56,175 bases of DNA from Treponema sp. (lineage in GTDB: Bacteria; Spirochaetota; Spirochaetia; Treponematales; Breznakiellaceae): positions 1 to 56,175 of the forward strand of contig WQWU01000007.1 of the NCBI GenBank assembly GCA_009785215.1. Direction: 5' to 3'. Position numbers and translations under genes: made by a program. The notes under the pieces are model-generated. The model made no database searches. It was given only the letters and a program-made list of their open reading frames with translations, and was not told where the DNA came from. Positions 17,112-25,990 of this stretch are shown piece by piece; position 1 is the stretch's first letter, and each line of letters opens with the position of its first letter.

Positions 17112-18578
17112 TTAATTCTGCCTATGACCTAAATGCTTTTGTATCAATTCCAGTTTAAGAGCGCGAAGCCTGTCGGTTACCGATACTTTATAAACATGCG
17201 GATTTAAAAGCCTTTTATACGTTGAGTCAAAACTTTCCAAATCTGCAGAAGCGTGCGCTTTTATTTCTGTCAGCGGGGGATGTTCCCGTGTTAATCTGCC
17301 GTATTCTATTCGTTTTTTTAAAAGCGGCTCCGCGCTGCCGTCTATTGTATGCATAAAATGGCGGTAGTCCGATGAAGGATGCCAAAATGCATATCGTTGT
17401 CCGTCTTTTGGAATATCAAAACCATCATCAATGCCAAGAACATCGGTTAAACTCTGTCCTTTTTTATCTCTGATTCGCCATACCTGTTTAACTCCGGGGT
17501 TTGTAGTTTTTTCCGGATTGTCAGAAAACTTCATTACAGGTATCTGATTTTTTGCAGGATTTCCTTCTCCAGGATTTTCCGGCAGTAAAGCGGCAAGTTT
17601 GTAAACACCGGTAAAAGCCGACGCATGCCCGCCGGTAACTAACCTTGTGCCGACTCCCCAGCTATTCACCGGCGCACCTTCTTTAACAAGCGTTTCTATA
17701 ATGTTTTCGTCCAAATCATTGGAAACAGTTATAAAAGCATTTTTTAATCCGGCGGCATCCAGAAGACGGCGCACCTCGATAGAAAGATAATGAATATCAC
17801 CGGAGTCGAGGCGAACGCCAAAGTTTTTTCCCTGTGCAGCAAGTTTTTTTCCAACTTTAATTGCATTGTGTATGCCGCTTTTTAAAGTGTCATATGTATC
17901 GATAAGGAAAATAGCTCTGTCCGGGTATAATGCAGCATAAGCTTCAAATGCTTCTTCTTCGCTGTCAAACGACATGATCCAGGAATGAGCCATTGTTCCC
18001 ATTACAGGAATTCCGTACATTTTTCCCGCTAATGTATTACTTGTTCCGCAGACACCGCCGATGTATGCCGCGCGGGAAGCCGAAACTGCTCCATCCGGAC
18101 CTTGTGCACGGCGAAGACCAAACTCCATAACCTGCCCTTTTTTTGATGCAAGCCAAACGCGGCAGGCTTTTGTTGCAATTAATGTCTGAAAATTAATTAT
18201 ATTAAGAATTAAACCTTCGATTATCTGACATTCAACAAGACTGCCTTCTACTCTGATAATGGGTTCCTGCGGAAAAATAACTGTTCCTTCATTCATTGCC
18301 CAAAGTGTTCCGTTAAAACGGAATGTTCCAAGAAAATCGATAAAAGTTTCTTCAAAAATATTAAGGCTTTTTAAATAAGTTATGTCTTCGTTTGAAAAAG
18401 TTAAATTGGTTAGTTTATCCAAAAGAATTTCGATACCGGCAAACAAAGAGTACCCGCCGCCAAATGGCTGATAACGAAAAAACATTTCGAATACTGCCCG
18501 TTCTGTGCGGTTATTTTTCCAATATCCCTGCGCCATGGAAAGAGAATAAAAATCTGTAAAAATCGCTGTACTGTTCAA
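17112..18578 (-). CDS. pncB: Nicotinate phosphoribosyltransferase
   Basis: Joins nicotinate and phosphoribosyl pyrophosphate to give nicotinate mononucleotide in NAD salvage. The 488-residue protein matches the longer bacterial PncB type: FTDFYSLSMAQGYW near the N-terminus, FEMFFRYQPFGGGYSLFAG, the GTMAHSW motif and VRLDSGD, which binds the sugar phosphate. The start is TTG 18578. The gene follows pncA, whose product makes its substrate, 26 bases upstream in the same direction. Confidence 0.95.
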   Translation of the reverse strand: MNSTAIFTDFYSLSMAQGYWKNNRTERAVFEMFFRYQPFGGGYSLFAGIEILLDKLTNLTFSNEDITYLKSLNIFEETFIDFLGTFRFNGTLWAMNEGTVIFPQEPIIRVEGSLVECQIIEGLILNIINFQTLIATKACRVWLASKKGQVMEFGLRRAQGPDGAVSASRAAYIGGVCGTSNTLAGKMYGIPVMGTMAHSWIMSFDSEEEAFEAYAALYPDRAIFLIDTYDTLKSGIHNAIKVGKKLAAQGKNFGVRLDSGDIHYLSIEVRRLLDAAGLKNAFITVSNDLDENIIETLVKEGAPVNSWGVGTRLVTGGHASAFTGVYKLAALLPENPGEGNPAKNQIPVMKFSDNPEKTTNPGVKQVWRIRDKKGQSLTDVLGIDDGFDIPKDGQRYAFWHPSSDYRHFMHTIDGSAEPLLKKRIEYGRLTREHPPLTEIKAHASADLESFDSTYKRLLNPHVYKVSVTDRLRALKLELIQKHLGHRQN

Positions 18579-18604
18579 TGTCTTCGTGTGAACTCTTCTC
18601 TCTA

Positions 18605-19201
18605 CTATTTTAATATATCTAAGATTTCTTGGGAAGTGTAAAATTGAATGCCGTTCGCTTTCATTGTTTCGATTGCCTTTTCTGCAGAACCTTCTGGCTG
18701 ATTTACCCCGCGTATTGCATCAGTTACAACAATCGTATTAAATCCAAGTCTCCGGCTGTCCATTGCGCTGTATAATACACAGTAATCTGTCGCAAGCCCG
18801 CCGATTATTACAGTTTCGATATTTGTCTGTTTGATACAGCCTTCCAATCCTGTCGCTGTTGATGAATCGTTTTCGAAAAATGCTGAATAAGAATCCAGTT
18901 CCTGCCTGAAACCTTTACGGATAATTATTGTTACCGGGTTTAGATCAAGGTTTGGATGAAATTCTGCGCCTTTTGTTCCCTGAACACAATGACAAGGCCA
19001 CTGAAGAAAAGAAGAGTGCTCAGCGTTATGCCAATCCTGAGTAGCGGCAGCACGTCCGCCCCTGGCTGTAAGAGCGGCGGATAAAGCGTTTAACGGAGCT
19101 GCAACAGCATCGCCGTCATTTACAGCAAGAGCGCCGCCCGGGCAGAAATCATTCTGCACATCTACAATTAAAAGAAGAGTTCTGTTTGGATTTATATTCA
19201 T
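18605..19201 (-). CDS. pncA: Nicotinamidase/pyrazinamidase
   Basis: Hydrolyses nicotinamide to nicotinate and ammonia. The 198-residue cysteine hydrolase has the catalytic triad D14 (IVDVQNDF), K77 (QGTKGAEF) and C141 (ATDYCV), and the metal ligands D56, H58 and H62 (DWHNAEH). Its ATG is three bases after the stop of the GH3 gene, so it is co-translated with the sugar-uptake operon. PncA and PncB together recycle nicotinamide into NAD precursors. Confidence 0.97.
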   Translation of the reverse strand: MNINPNRTLLLIVDVQNDFCPGGALAVNDGDAVAAPLNALSAALTARGGRAAATQDWHNAEHSSFLQWPCHCVQGTKGAEFHPNLDLNPVTIIIRKGFRQELDSYSAFFENDSSTATGLEGCIKQTNIETVIIGGLATDYCVLYSAMDSRRLGFNTIVVTDAIRGVNQPEGSAEKAIETMKANGIQFYTSQEILDILK

Positions 19202-19204
19202 GGT

Positions 19205-20941
19205 TTAATGATACATGTTATAAGCATTAACCGCAAGAGGAGTATACAATAGCTCTGCTGCAGCTTTTAGGTTTTCCTGTCCTGCCGCTGTGCCTACTAC
19301 GATTACTGCAGGAAGCTCAGGCGGATTGGTTAATTCATAGACAGTATTGCTGACAAGTATTATTTTTTTTCCTGATTTATAAAGCTCTATTATAAAATCA
19401 TTATAATTAAGCGGGCTTTTATGGTTATAATAATTTGTAAACACAATAGTTTCTGCTTCTTTAAGCCTTAAACGTACCCTATCTTTGTCTTTTTTGGAAG
19501 GAGAAGCGGATATTTCTACAGAATTTACGTTTTGTGAAAATTTGCACATTTCTTCCCATAACATTCCAGGATGACAATAAAAATTATTCGCTTCTAAATG
19601 CGTATGATGGATTTGCTCAACAAGCAATACCTTTTCCTCCGGTTTAAGAGGCAGAAACTTTTTTTTATCTCTTAAAACAACAGTACACTTCTTTGCAGCT
19701 TCTATAGCGGTACTTCTGACAAAATTATCATTAATTACCGAATCTGCATCTAAAGGATCTGTTATTCCGCCGTTTTTGGTTATTCCCATATCCCAGCGCA
19801 TAACAAGAATACGTTTAACAGAGTCATCTATTATTTTTTCGCTCAATCTGCCTGTTTTAACTGCGTCTAAAACTTTATCAATTATTTTTAAACGGACAGG
19901 GCTTTCATCTCTCATAAGAACAAGATTACAGCCGGCTTTTATCATTTCTACAACTGCATCGCTCATTTCATATTTTTTCAGGATACCGCCCATCATCATG
20001 TTATCTGTAGTGATAATACCGTCAAATTTTAGTTCGCGGCGCAGAAAATTATGTATCATATTCTTGGACATTCCTGCAGGAATAGTATTTATTCCAAGCG
20101 CAGGATAACATGAGTGCGCTATCATAATTGCAGGTAAGCCGGCTTTTATTAATTCTTTGTAAGGTTTTACATGTTCTTCAAGAAGAGTTTCATAATTTAA
20201 ATTTACAGAAGGAAGCCCCCAATGTGAGTCAGATTCTGATTCTCCGCGTCCGGGAAAATGTTTCCCTGTTGCGGTAATATTACTTTCCTGTAAACCTTTC
20301 AGGGTAAACAAAGCATATTTTGTAACATCAGCAGGATTATCCGCATAAGCTCTGTGTGCAATTTCAGGATTTTTTGGATTTGTATTTACATCAAGACACG
20401 GCGAATGTATCATATTGATGCCTAACGCATGCAATTGCTTTCCTATTGCTAAAGCTGTTCTGTAAACCAGATCGGTATCTTTACTGGATGTTAAACCCAT
20501 TGGCCCTGGAAACAATCTTTGTCCGAATAACATATCATCATTTCCATTCCCTTCCTGATCAACTGTAAAGTGCAAAGGTATACTTAATTCTCTTTCAAGC
20601 GCAAATGTACGAAGCCTGTTAAGAATACTTGTATATTCTCCCGGTGTTGCAGAAGTGCATTTATCTGCTAGGGAATAATCCCTGTTTTTTTCTGATGGTT
20701 TTATTATCGAACGGCGGGTACTTTTATTGGGCTTTTCGCCGGGTTTAATATCATTAAAAAGCGTAAGACACCTTGTTCTGTTACTGATTCTTAATCCGCC
20801 GATATGGTATTTCTTTATCAATTCTGTAATGTCAGGCGTTATCGATGTTCCGCAGAAACCAAAAACCATGAGCTGCCCTACTTTTTGATTTATATTCATT
20901 CTGCCCATTAAATCATCAATCCATTTTTCTTTATTATCCAT
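19205..20941 (-). CDS. Glycoside hydrolase family 3, beta-N-acetylhexosaminidase (NagZ-like)
   Basis: A 578-residue enzyme with the GH3 barrel. KHFPGRGESESDSH at 227-240 holds the Asp-His dyad (238-240) that NagZ-type enzymes use as acid/base, and D313 in GIITTDNMM is the nucleophile position. That dyad separates N-acetylglucosaminidases from GH3 glucosidases. The protein is longer than E. coli NagZ and has an extra C-terminal domain, as in Gram-positive and spirochaete forms. No signal peptide is seen, so it acts inside the cell, probably on sugars delivered by the transporter encoded just upstream, such as GlcNAc-containing disaccharides or muropeptides. GGGAG precedes the ATG. Confidence 0.9.
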   Translation of the reverse strand: MDNKEKWIDDLMGRMNINQKVGQLMVFGFCGTSITPDITELIKKYHIGGLRISNRTRCLTLFNDIKPGEKPNKSTRRSIIKPSEKNRDYSLADKCTSATPGEYTSILNRLRTFALERELSIPLHFTVDQEGNGNDDMLFGQRLFPGPMGLTSSKDTDLVYRTALAIGKQLHALGINMIHSPCLDVNTNPKNPEIAHRAYADNPADVTKYALFTLKGLQESNITATGKHFPGRGESESDSHWGLPSVNLNYETLLEEHVKPYKELIKAGLPAIMIAHSCYPALGINTIPAGMSKNMIHNFLRRELKFDGIITTDNMMMGGILKKYEMSDAVVEMIKAGCNLVLMRDESPVRLKIIDKVLDAVKTGRLSEKIIDDSVKRILVMRWDMGITKNGGITDPLDADSVINDNFVRSTAIEAAKKCTVVLRDKKKFLPLKPEEKVLLVEQIHHTHLEANNFYCHPGMLWEEMCKFSQNVNSVEISASPSKKDKDRVRLRLKEAETIVFTNYYNHKSPLNYNDFIIELYKSGKKIILVSNTVYELTNPPELPAVIVVGTAAGQENLKAAAELLYTPLAVNAYNMYH

Positions 20942-20978
20942 ATTATTACTCCCTTTTTTTTGTTTTTAATTAAAAGGT

Positions 20979-21809
20979 TTATCCTTTTAATCCGCTTACC
21001 GCTGCGCTTTGTACAAAGAACCGCTGAAAAAACAGAAATACAATAAAAACCGGAATTAAAGAAACAACAGAGGATGCCATGATAAGTCCGTATTCTGTAG
21101 AATACTGCCCTAAAAACATTCTGATACCCAAAGGTATTGTTCTTAACCGGACAGAATCAAAATAAATCATGGGGCCCATAAAATCATTCCAGATGGTTAT
21201 AAAACAAAAAATCGTTAGTGTTGCGATAACAGGTTTGGAAAGCGGCATTACAATTCTAAAATATATTCCGTATTCAGAAAGTCCGTCTATTCTTGCGGCA
21301 TCCAGTAATTCGTCAGGTATTGATTTATAAAATTGCCGTATCAGAAATACGCCAAAAGCTATAAAACTCTGCATTAGAATATAACCTGTATGAGTATTTG
21401 TAAGTCCAAGTTTTCCCATTATTATATACTGAGGAAGCATATATACCTGCCATGGAATGGCAATACTTACTATGTAAATAAAAAAAAGCGCATTTCTGCC
21501 TTTAAAATTGCATTTTGCAAATCCATAAGCGGCAAAACTGGATGTAAAAACCTGAATAAAAGTTATAACTATAGACAATTTAAATGAATTAAATGTAAAC
21601 AAAGCAAAATTAATCTTCTGCCATATCTGTATAAAGTTACTCCAGACAGGATTTAATGGGATCCACTGGATTGGAAGAGAAAAAACATCCGCATCATGTT
21701 TTAATGACGATGATAACATCCAGATTAAAGGCAGAAGTGTAATAAATGTTATAACGGCAAGGCCGGTATAAACTGCAAATTGTTTATGTATATTTCCCTG
21801 TTTTACCAT
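20979..21809 (-). CDS. Sugar ABC transporter permease (CUT1, MalG-like)
   Basis: Inner-membrane subunit of a carbohydrate importer, 276 residues and six predicted helices, with the EAA loop DELLDAARIDGLSEYGIYFRIVMPLSKPV. TLLPLIWMLSSSLK near the N-terminus is typical of MalG-type subunits. It lies between the partner permease and the GH3 gene. The sugar is not defined by the permease sequence; the GH3 neighbour suggests N-acetylhexosamine glycosides. Confidence 0.93.
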   Translation of the reverse strand: MVKQGNIHKQFAVYTGLAVITFITLLPLIWMLSSSLKHDADVFSLPIQWIPLNPVWSNFIQIWQKINFALFTFNSFKLSIVITFIQVFTSSFAAYGFAKCNFKGRNALFFIYIVSIAIPWQVYMLPQYIIMGKLGLTNTHTGYILMQSFIAFGVFLIRQFYKSIPDELLDAARIDGLSEYGIYFRIVMPLSKPVIATLTIFCFITIWNDFMGPMIYFDSVRLRTIPLGIRMFLGQYSTEYGLIMASSVVSLIPVFIVFLFFQRFFVQSAAVSGLKG

Positions 21810-21819
21810 TTTTATAACC

Positions 21820-22722
21820 TTATGAAATTTTCTTTTCCAGCTTAAACTGGAAAAATGTAAGAAGCGCCACTATGATAAAAAGTATCATTGCCGCCGCGCT
21901 TGTCTGCCCGTAATTAAAAGCGATAAATGCTTTGTTATAAATATAATTGCTTATTAAGGTAGTAGCAGTTCCAGGGCCTCCCTCTGTTAAAGCAAAAATA
22001 ATATCAAATGATTTAAAGCTGTTAATGGTAAGCATAAGTACAACAAAAAAAGTTGCAGGGGTTAAAAGCGGAAAAACAATCTTCCAAAAATATTTAAATC
22101 CGGATGCGCCGTCCATACTTGCAGCTTCATGAAGTTCTTTGGGAATATTCTGAAGAGCAGCAAGGTATACAATCATGTAATAACCCATCGATCTCCATAT
22201 TGCTACTATGATAACTGCAGGTAAAGCCCATTGTGTGCTTGCAAACCAGCCTGGAGGATCGGTTAAACCGATTAAACGAAGAAAAACATTAATAGGTCCT
22301 GCATCTCTCATAAAAAGAAGCCGCCATACAACAGCAATGGAAACAATGCTTGCAACATAAGGAAAAAAAACAGCGCTTCTGAAAAAACCTCTGCCTTTAA
22401 ATTTACGGTTTAAAAGCACTGCCAGTCCAAGAGATGCAGAAGCTGTAAAAACAACACACGATATTGTATAAATAAATGTTCTGTTTACAGACTGGCGGAA
22501 AATGCTTTCATTCAAAATAGAAGTAAAATTCTTAATACCGTTAAAAGACATAACATTAAAGCCATCCCATTGCATAAAACTTAAAACAAGAGAAAAACTT
22601 ATTGGAATTAGAATAAATACAAAAAAACCGGTGAAATTCGGCAATATAAAAGAGTAACCAACAAGATTGTTTCTTATGGCAAGCGATAGCCTGTTTTTTC
22701 CTGTTCCGCCGGTTTTATTCAT
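21820..22722 (-). CDS. Sugar ABC transporter permease (CUT1, MalF-like)
   Basis: Partner permease, 300 residues and six predicted helices, with the EAA loop ELHEAASMDGASGFKYFWKIVFPLLTPA. Its ATG overlaps the stop codon of the binding-protein gene by one base. No ATP-binding subunit is encoded in the operon, so the importer must borrow a shared MsmK/UgpC-type ATPase from elsewhere, a common arrangement for CUT1 systems. Confidence 0.93.
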   Translation of the reverse strand: MNKTGGTGKNRLSLAIRNNLVGYSFILPNFTGFFVFILIPISFSLVLSFMQWDGFNVMSFNGIKNFTSILNESIFRQSVNRTFIYTISCVVFTASASLGLAVLLNRKFKGRGFFRSAVFFPYVASIVSIAVVWRLLFMRDAGPINVFLRLIGLTDPPGWFASTQWALPAVIIVAIWRSMGYYMIVYLAALQNIPKELHEAASMDGASGFKYFWKIVFPLLTPATFFVVLMLTINSFKSFDIIFALTEGGPGTATTLISNYIYNKAFIAFNYGQTSAAAMILFIIVALLTFFQFKLEKKIS

Positions 22723-23978
22723 TATCTTCCCTGTATTTCTCTGGAACGTCTTGCCATGTTGTCCAAACCTCTTTGTATGCTGATCTCTTCCAGCATAATT
22801 AAACTGTGTTCTTCACCTAACATTTGATTTATTTCACCTACTTTAAGTTCCATAGGGCGATCTAATGTTATATTTTTTACAGCCAGCGCCTGCGCAGATC
22901 CGTCCGGCATACCGGGAAGAGATGCAATAACTCTTAATGTTTCGTCATTGGTTCTTCCTGGAAACTGACCGAACGATGCATAAATTTTTGCTCCTTCTAT
23001 ACCGGTTATAAAATTGATAAATTTCCATGCAAGGTCTTTGTTAAGCGAAGCCTGATTCATTGCTATAGGAGTTACAGAACCGACTGTCCATCCTCTCTCG
23101 GCATTCGGAGGATGAGGAAGCGTAGAAATTCCCCATCGGATATTGGAATCGTTATTTGCAATTCTCTCAATTACAGTGGTAAAGAACCATGTTCCCATCG
23201 GCAGAGTTGCAGCGCTTCCGCGTAAAAACAAACTTGAATAGTGTAAACCGCCGACCCGCATTGTTCCGTAATCCATGATATACCCTGCTTTTTGCATACG
23301 CAAAGCCATTTCATAAGAGGGTCTGAAAAAAGAATAATCCGTTTCCATAATTGTATTTTTTCCATCCTGTATACCCCAGTTTTGCACACAAGCCTGCCAT
23401 GTATGAAGAAGCCCGCCGTAAATTTTATTATTTCCGCTTCCCGATGTTAATTGTCCTGCAAGCCTTTCCCACTCTGCCCATGTCATATCATTGGAAGGAT
23501 ACGGAATCCGCATATTGTCAAAGATATCTTTATTGTAGTATAAAACATAATAACCTGTACTAGCAGGAAGAGCTGTGAGTTTATTATCAAAAATAAAACG
23601 GTCTGCTGTTCCGTTAAAATCACTTAATTTAATGTTATCCCGCTTTACATAACCGGAAAGGTCTGCGAGCTGTCCTCTGTTTGCTATACTTTTTGTAGTA
23701 TCTCCGTCTTTGATCCAAAATACATCAACATCGCTGCCGCCATTCAGCATGACTGTTAGTCTTTGAGTATAATCGGCAGATGGAATATCAATTACCTCTA
23801 TCGATACTCCAGGATTGGCCAGTTTAAACGCTTCTATAAGCGGAGTAACATAATGATGCGTGGTCACATCCCAATGCGCAACTTTAATCATCATCTTGTC
23901 ATCTTTTTTTTGACATACAGTAAAAAAACAAAATACTGTAACTAATAAAAATCCAAAAACAATTTTTTTATCTCTCAT
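22722..23978 (-). CDS. Sugar-binding lipoprotein of the CUT1 transporter
   Basis: Extracytoplasmic solute-binding protein family 1, 418 residues from ATG 23978. MRDKKIVFGFLLVTVF followed by FFTVC gives a spirochaete-type lipobox, so the mature protein is lipid-anchored. The body keeps the family pattern (IKVAHWDVTTHHYVTPLIEAFK, VTPIAMNQAS, AWKFINFITG). An open frame six codons longer exists, but 23978 is chosen because AAGGAGA sits six bases upstream. It is the first gene of the transporter-GH3-pncA-pncB operon, behind an XRE regulator. Confidence 0.93.
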   Translation of the reverse strand: MRDKKIVFGFLLVTVFCFFTVCQKKDDKMMIKVAHWDVTTHHYVTPLIEAFKLANPGVSIEVIDIPSADYTQRLTVMLNGGSDVDVFWIKDGDTTKSIANRGQLADLSGYVKRDNIKLSDFNGTADRFIFDNKLTALPASTGYYVLYYNKDIFDNMRIPYPSNDMTWAEWERLAGQLTSGSGNNKIYGGLLHTWQACVQNWGIQDGKNTIMETDYSFFRPSYEMALRMQKAGYIMDYGTMRVGGLHYSSLFLRGSAATLPMGTWFFTTVIERIANNDSNIRWGISTLPHPPNAERGWTVGSVTPIAMNQASLNKDLAWKFINFITGIEGAKIYASFGQFPGRTNDETLRVIASLPGMPDGSAQALAVKNITLDRPMELKVGEINQMLGEEHSLIMLEEISIQRGLDNMARRSREIQGR

Positions 23979-24069
23979 AAGATTCTCCTTTTTCAAAAAT
24001 ATATAATATATAACAAGAATCTATTAAGAGAATATTGCGATTTATAGGTTTATAATTAATTTAAAATTA

Positions 24070-24414
24070 TTAAATTTTAAGAAAATCGGTAAAGAGAGCT
24101 TCAATATCATAATTAACTTTACTTTTAAGTTTTTTCATTAATTCCAATATTTTTTTTGTAGATGGTGTTTCTTTATTGTTCTGATTGACCAAATCAGGCA
24201 TTAATAATTGGAAACACTCAATATGAAGGGCTGTTGATAACCTTGTAATTGTTTTGTCGCTTACCCATTTGCGTCCTCCCTCAATATCATTGATTGTTTG
24301 AATGGATAAACCTGATATTTCTGCCAATTTATCTTGAGTAAAACCCATTTTTTTCCGCTGACCCTTAAGATTTCTGGACAAGGTTTTACGGATTTCAAGA
24401 GGTTTTTTAGTCAT
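24070..24414 (-). CDS. XRE-family transcriptional regulator
   Basis: A 114-residue protein with a helix-turn-helix at about 15-65 (LKGQRKKMGFTQDKLAEISGLSIQTINDIEGGRKWVSD) of the Cro/CI type and a short C-terminal helical tail. It lies 91 bases upstream of the sugar operon, same strand, and diverges from the secreted-protein gene at 24521. It may control either or both. TATACT on the minus strand ends five bases before the ATG and AGGA abuts the ATG, so the leader is very short. The inducer is unknown. Confidence 0.88.
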   Translation of the reverse strand: MTKKPLEIRKTLSRNLKGQRKKMGFTQDKLAEISGLSIQTINDIEGGRKWVSDKTITRLSTALHIECFQLLMPDLVNQNNKETPSTKKILELMKKLKSKVNYDIEALFTDFLKI

Positions 24415-24442
24415 TCCTAAGTATAGTAGATGAGAAAAACTA

Positions 24443-24471
24443 TTGATAAGTTGCTAATAATAATGTATTAT
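24443..24471 (+). promoter_or_regulatory. Promoter of the 24521 secreted-protein gene
   Basis: TTGATA (24443-24448), a 17-base spacer and TATTAT (24466-24471) form a good sigma-70 pair. A small inverted repeat ACAGC-GTA-GCTGT lies just downstream at 24482-24494 and could be an operator site. Confidence 0.55.
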
Positions 24472-24520
24472 TTACATTACTTACAGCGTAGCTGTTAAAA
24501 ATTTGGAAGGAGACAATTTT

Positions 24521-25324
24521 ATGAAAAAGAAGAGCTTTTTATTAAAAGCAGCCGCATTACTCGTTTTTGGGATTTGTGCACTAATCCCGGCAGCAGCACA
24601 GCAATATCCTGCTGATACTGCGTTTTACCCGTCAGTTTACGGAGCATTCTCGGAATTATATCCAAATGCAAGATACCTGAGTATCGATTTTTATAACAAT
24701 ACTTATACATTAACTGGTATAACTGGCAGAGCCGGACTTTTGGCAATATCTTATGATTTAACTGTTAAATTAAATCAAAACCGCCAAATTGAATTTTCAT
24801 ATAACAATATTTATCAGAGAGATGCAAACAACCGCTGGACAAGGATAAATGCATTTGGTATGTATAGATACAATAATGCAATAAACGCCATAAGAACAAA
24901 GATGATGGAAATTGCAAACAATTCTTCTCTTTTTGAGCGTTTTGAAAGAGCTGCAATGGCAGATATTATTTTTGTTAATGAGATCATGAAAGATTTTACT
25001 GACCTTGCATTCACAGATTTTATTAATAATTATGCAAAAGGTTCTGTTTTTAATATCACGGGTCACATAAGCGAAGTAAGTGAGTATAATAGAGAATTAA
25101 ATGGAACAAGATATAGTTATCAGGTTACATTAAGCGTGAATCTTTCATCTCCTTCTGATGCTTACCTTTCCGGAATTGCCCCAAACATCCGCTGCAGATT
25201 TTATACGAATAACGATAATGTCATAAGATTAAGCCGGAATTCAGAACTATCTGTTCAGGGAACTCTGGTCGGCGCAACCCGAATGACAGGCGGTGTTAGT
25301 TTACAACTTGTTGACTCAAGATAA
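24521..25324 (+). CDS. Secreted protein of unknown function, possible C-terminal OB-fold
   Basis: A 267-residue protein. The first 27 residues form a type I signal peptide (KKK, then a hydrophobic core, then PAAAQQ with cleavage near AAA-QQ). The mature part starts with a mixed region (YPSVYGAFSELYPNARYLSIDFYNN). The last 90 residues (GSVFNITGHISEVSEYNREL through SELSVQGTLVGAT) read like the tRNA_anti-like OB-fold found in secreted proteins; this is my inference. GGAAGGAG lies eight bases upstream of ATG 24521. It has its own promoter and ends before a strong hairpin, so it is a single-gene unit. No function can be given. Confidence 0.65.
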   Translation: MKKKSFLLKAAALLVFGICALIPAAAQQYPADTAFYPSVYGAFSELYPNARYLSIDFYNNTYTLTGITGRAGLLAISYDLTVKLNQNRQIEFSYNNIYQRDANNRWTRINAFGMYRYNNAINAIRTKMMEIANNSSLFERFERAAMADIIFVNEIMKDFTDLAFTDFINNYAKGSVFNITGHISEVSEYNRELNGTRYSYQVTLSVNLSSPSDAYLSGIAPNIRCRFYTNNDNVIRLSRNSELSVQGTLVGATRMTGGVSLQLVDSR

Positions 25325-25337
25325 AACAAAAAATTAT

Positions 25338-25374
25338 TTTATTAATAGACATTCCAGAAATGTCTATTAATAAA
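25338..25374 (+). terminator. Perfect 16-bp hairpin after the secreted-protein gene
   Basis: TTATTAATAGACATT (25339-25353) pairs perfectly with AATGTCTATTAATAA (25359-25373) around a five-base loop, and one more A-T pair closes the base. An A-rich tract precedes it, but no clear T-run follows on the plus strand. It is most simply a terminator or mRNA-stabilising hairpin. Confidence 0.5.
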
Positions 25375-25547
25375 TACTTGAATATACATTTCTATTTAAT
25401 TAATTGAAAACTGCTTACTTTTCCTTATCTTTTCAAAGCTCCTGCATCATTTGACAATAGCTGTCTTTTTGTCAAATAGAAAGATGAAAGACTATAATCA
25501 TATCTAATGCCCCTCGTAATTACAATTGATTTTTTATTTTCTATAAG
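25375..25547. other. Intergenic stretch with an inverted repeat, no gene seen
   Basis: No convincing reading frame lies here. ATTTGAC (about 25449-25455) and GTCAAAT (about 25470-25476) form an inverted repeat around a short core that itself contains GACA and TGTC. It could be a binding site or a weak hairpin. Confidence 0.4.
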
Positions 25548-25563
25548 TTACTAGTACTAGTAA
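25548..25563. promoter_or_regulatory. Perfect 16-bp palindrome touching the DUF1902 start codon
   Basis: TTACTAGTACTAGTAA is a perfect palindrome whose last base is the A of the ATG at 25563. A TATAAG box (25543-25548) precedes it. A protein bound here would block both transcription and translation start, as expected for autoregulation by a dimeric antitoxin-like protein. No Shine-Dalgarno is present. Confidence 0.6.
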
Positions 25564-25778
25564 TGAGTGAATATACAATAACATTGTCATTTGATGATGA
25601 AGCAAACAAATGGTATGCTCAAAATGATGAAATTCCTATTATTCTCGAATACTTCTCTCTAGATTCATTAATAAGCCGCGTTAAACTCGCTGTTCCAGAA
25701 ATGTTAGAAATAAACAATATGCCTATAACTAATATTTATTTAGCATTTAAAATGGAGCCTCAGGCGGTTATGGTTTAA
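25563..25778 (+). CDS. DUF1902/HicB-like small protein
   Basis: A 71-residue protein matching the DUF1902/HicB-like fold: ITLSFDDEANKWYAQNDEIPIILEYFSLDSLISRVKLAVPEMLEIN, where the family consensus has a FDxEAxVWYAxSDDIPGL-like strand and a helix ending in PELLE. Such proteins are usually antitoxins paired with a HicA-type RNA-binding toxin. Here the expected toxin is only a remnant directly downstream. A palindrome overlaps its start. The fold is fairly secure; the antitoxin role is inferred. Confidence 0.75.
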   Translation: MSEYTITLSFDDEANKWYAQNDEIPIILEYFSLDSLISRVKLAVPEMLEINNMPITNIYLAFKMEPQAVMV

Positions 25779-25779
25779 T

Positions 25780-25848
25780 GGCAGAATTAACATACGGCAT
25801 GTTGCAAATGAGATTATGAAACAGGCAGGTATTAAATATCATTTTTAA
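25780..25848 (+). pseudogene. Remnant resembling the C-terminus of a HicA-type toxin
   Basis: Immediately after the DUF1902 gene, in another frame, codons read RHVANEIMKQAGIKYHF and stop at 25848. The pattern RH-x-x-A-N-x-I-x-K-Q-A-G-I is like the C-terminal helix of HicA-like proteins, but the N-terminal beta strands and the catalytic histidine segment are missing and there is no start. The simplest reading is a toxin gene lost by deletion while its partner remained. The match is short. Confidence 0.4.
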
Positions 25849-25857
25849 GAAACCCTC

Positions 25858-25886
25858 TTGACAAAAATAGTAATTTTTAGTAATTT
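25858..25886 (+). promoter_or_regulatory. Promoter of tRNA-Thr
   Basis: TTGACA (25858-25863), a 17-base spacer and TAATTT (25881-25886). The tRNA begins about 30 bases downstream. Confidence 0.5.
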
Positions 25887-25917
25887 TAATAAAATTCACC
25901 TTTATGGGTGCATTTAA

Positions 25918-25990
25918 GCCGTCTTAGCTCAGCTGGCAGAGCACTTGACTTGTAATCATGAGGTCTTCGGTTCGATTCCGAAAGACGGCT
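25918..25990 (+). tRNA. tRNA-Thr (anticodon TGT)
   Basis: A 73-base cloverleaf: acceptor GCCGTCT pairs with AGACGGC, D-arm GCTC/GAGC, anticodon loop CTTGTAA with anticodon TGT, T-arm TTCGG/CCGAA with loop TTCGATT, discriminator T. The anticodon stem CTTGA/TCATG has one T-T mismatch at 28-42. CCA is not encoded. Unlike the Leu and Pro tRNAs in this window, its 3' end is not duplicated. Confidence 0.93.
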
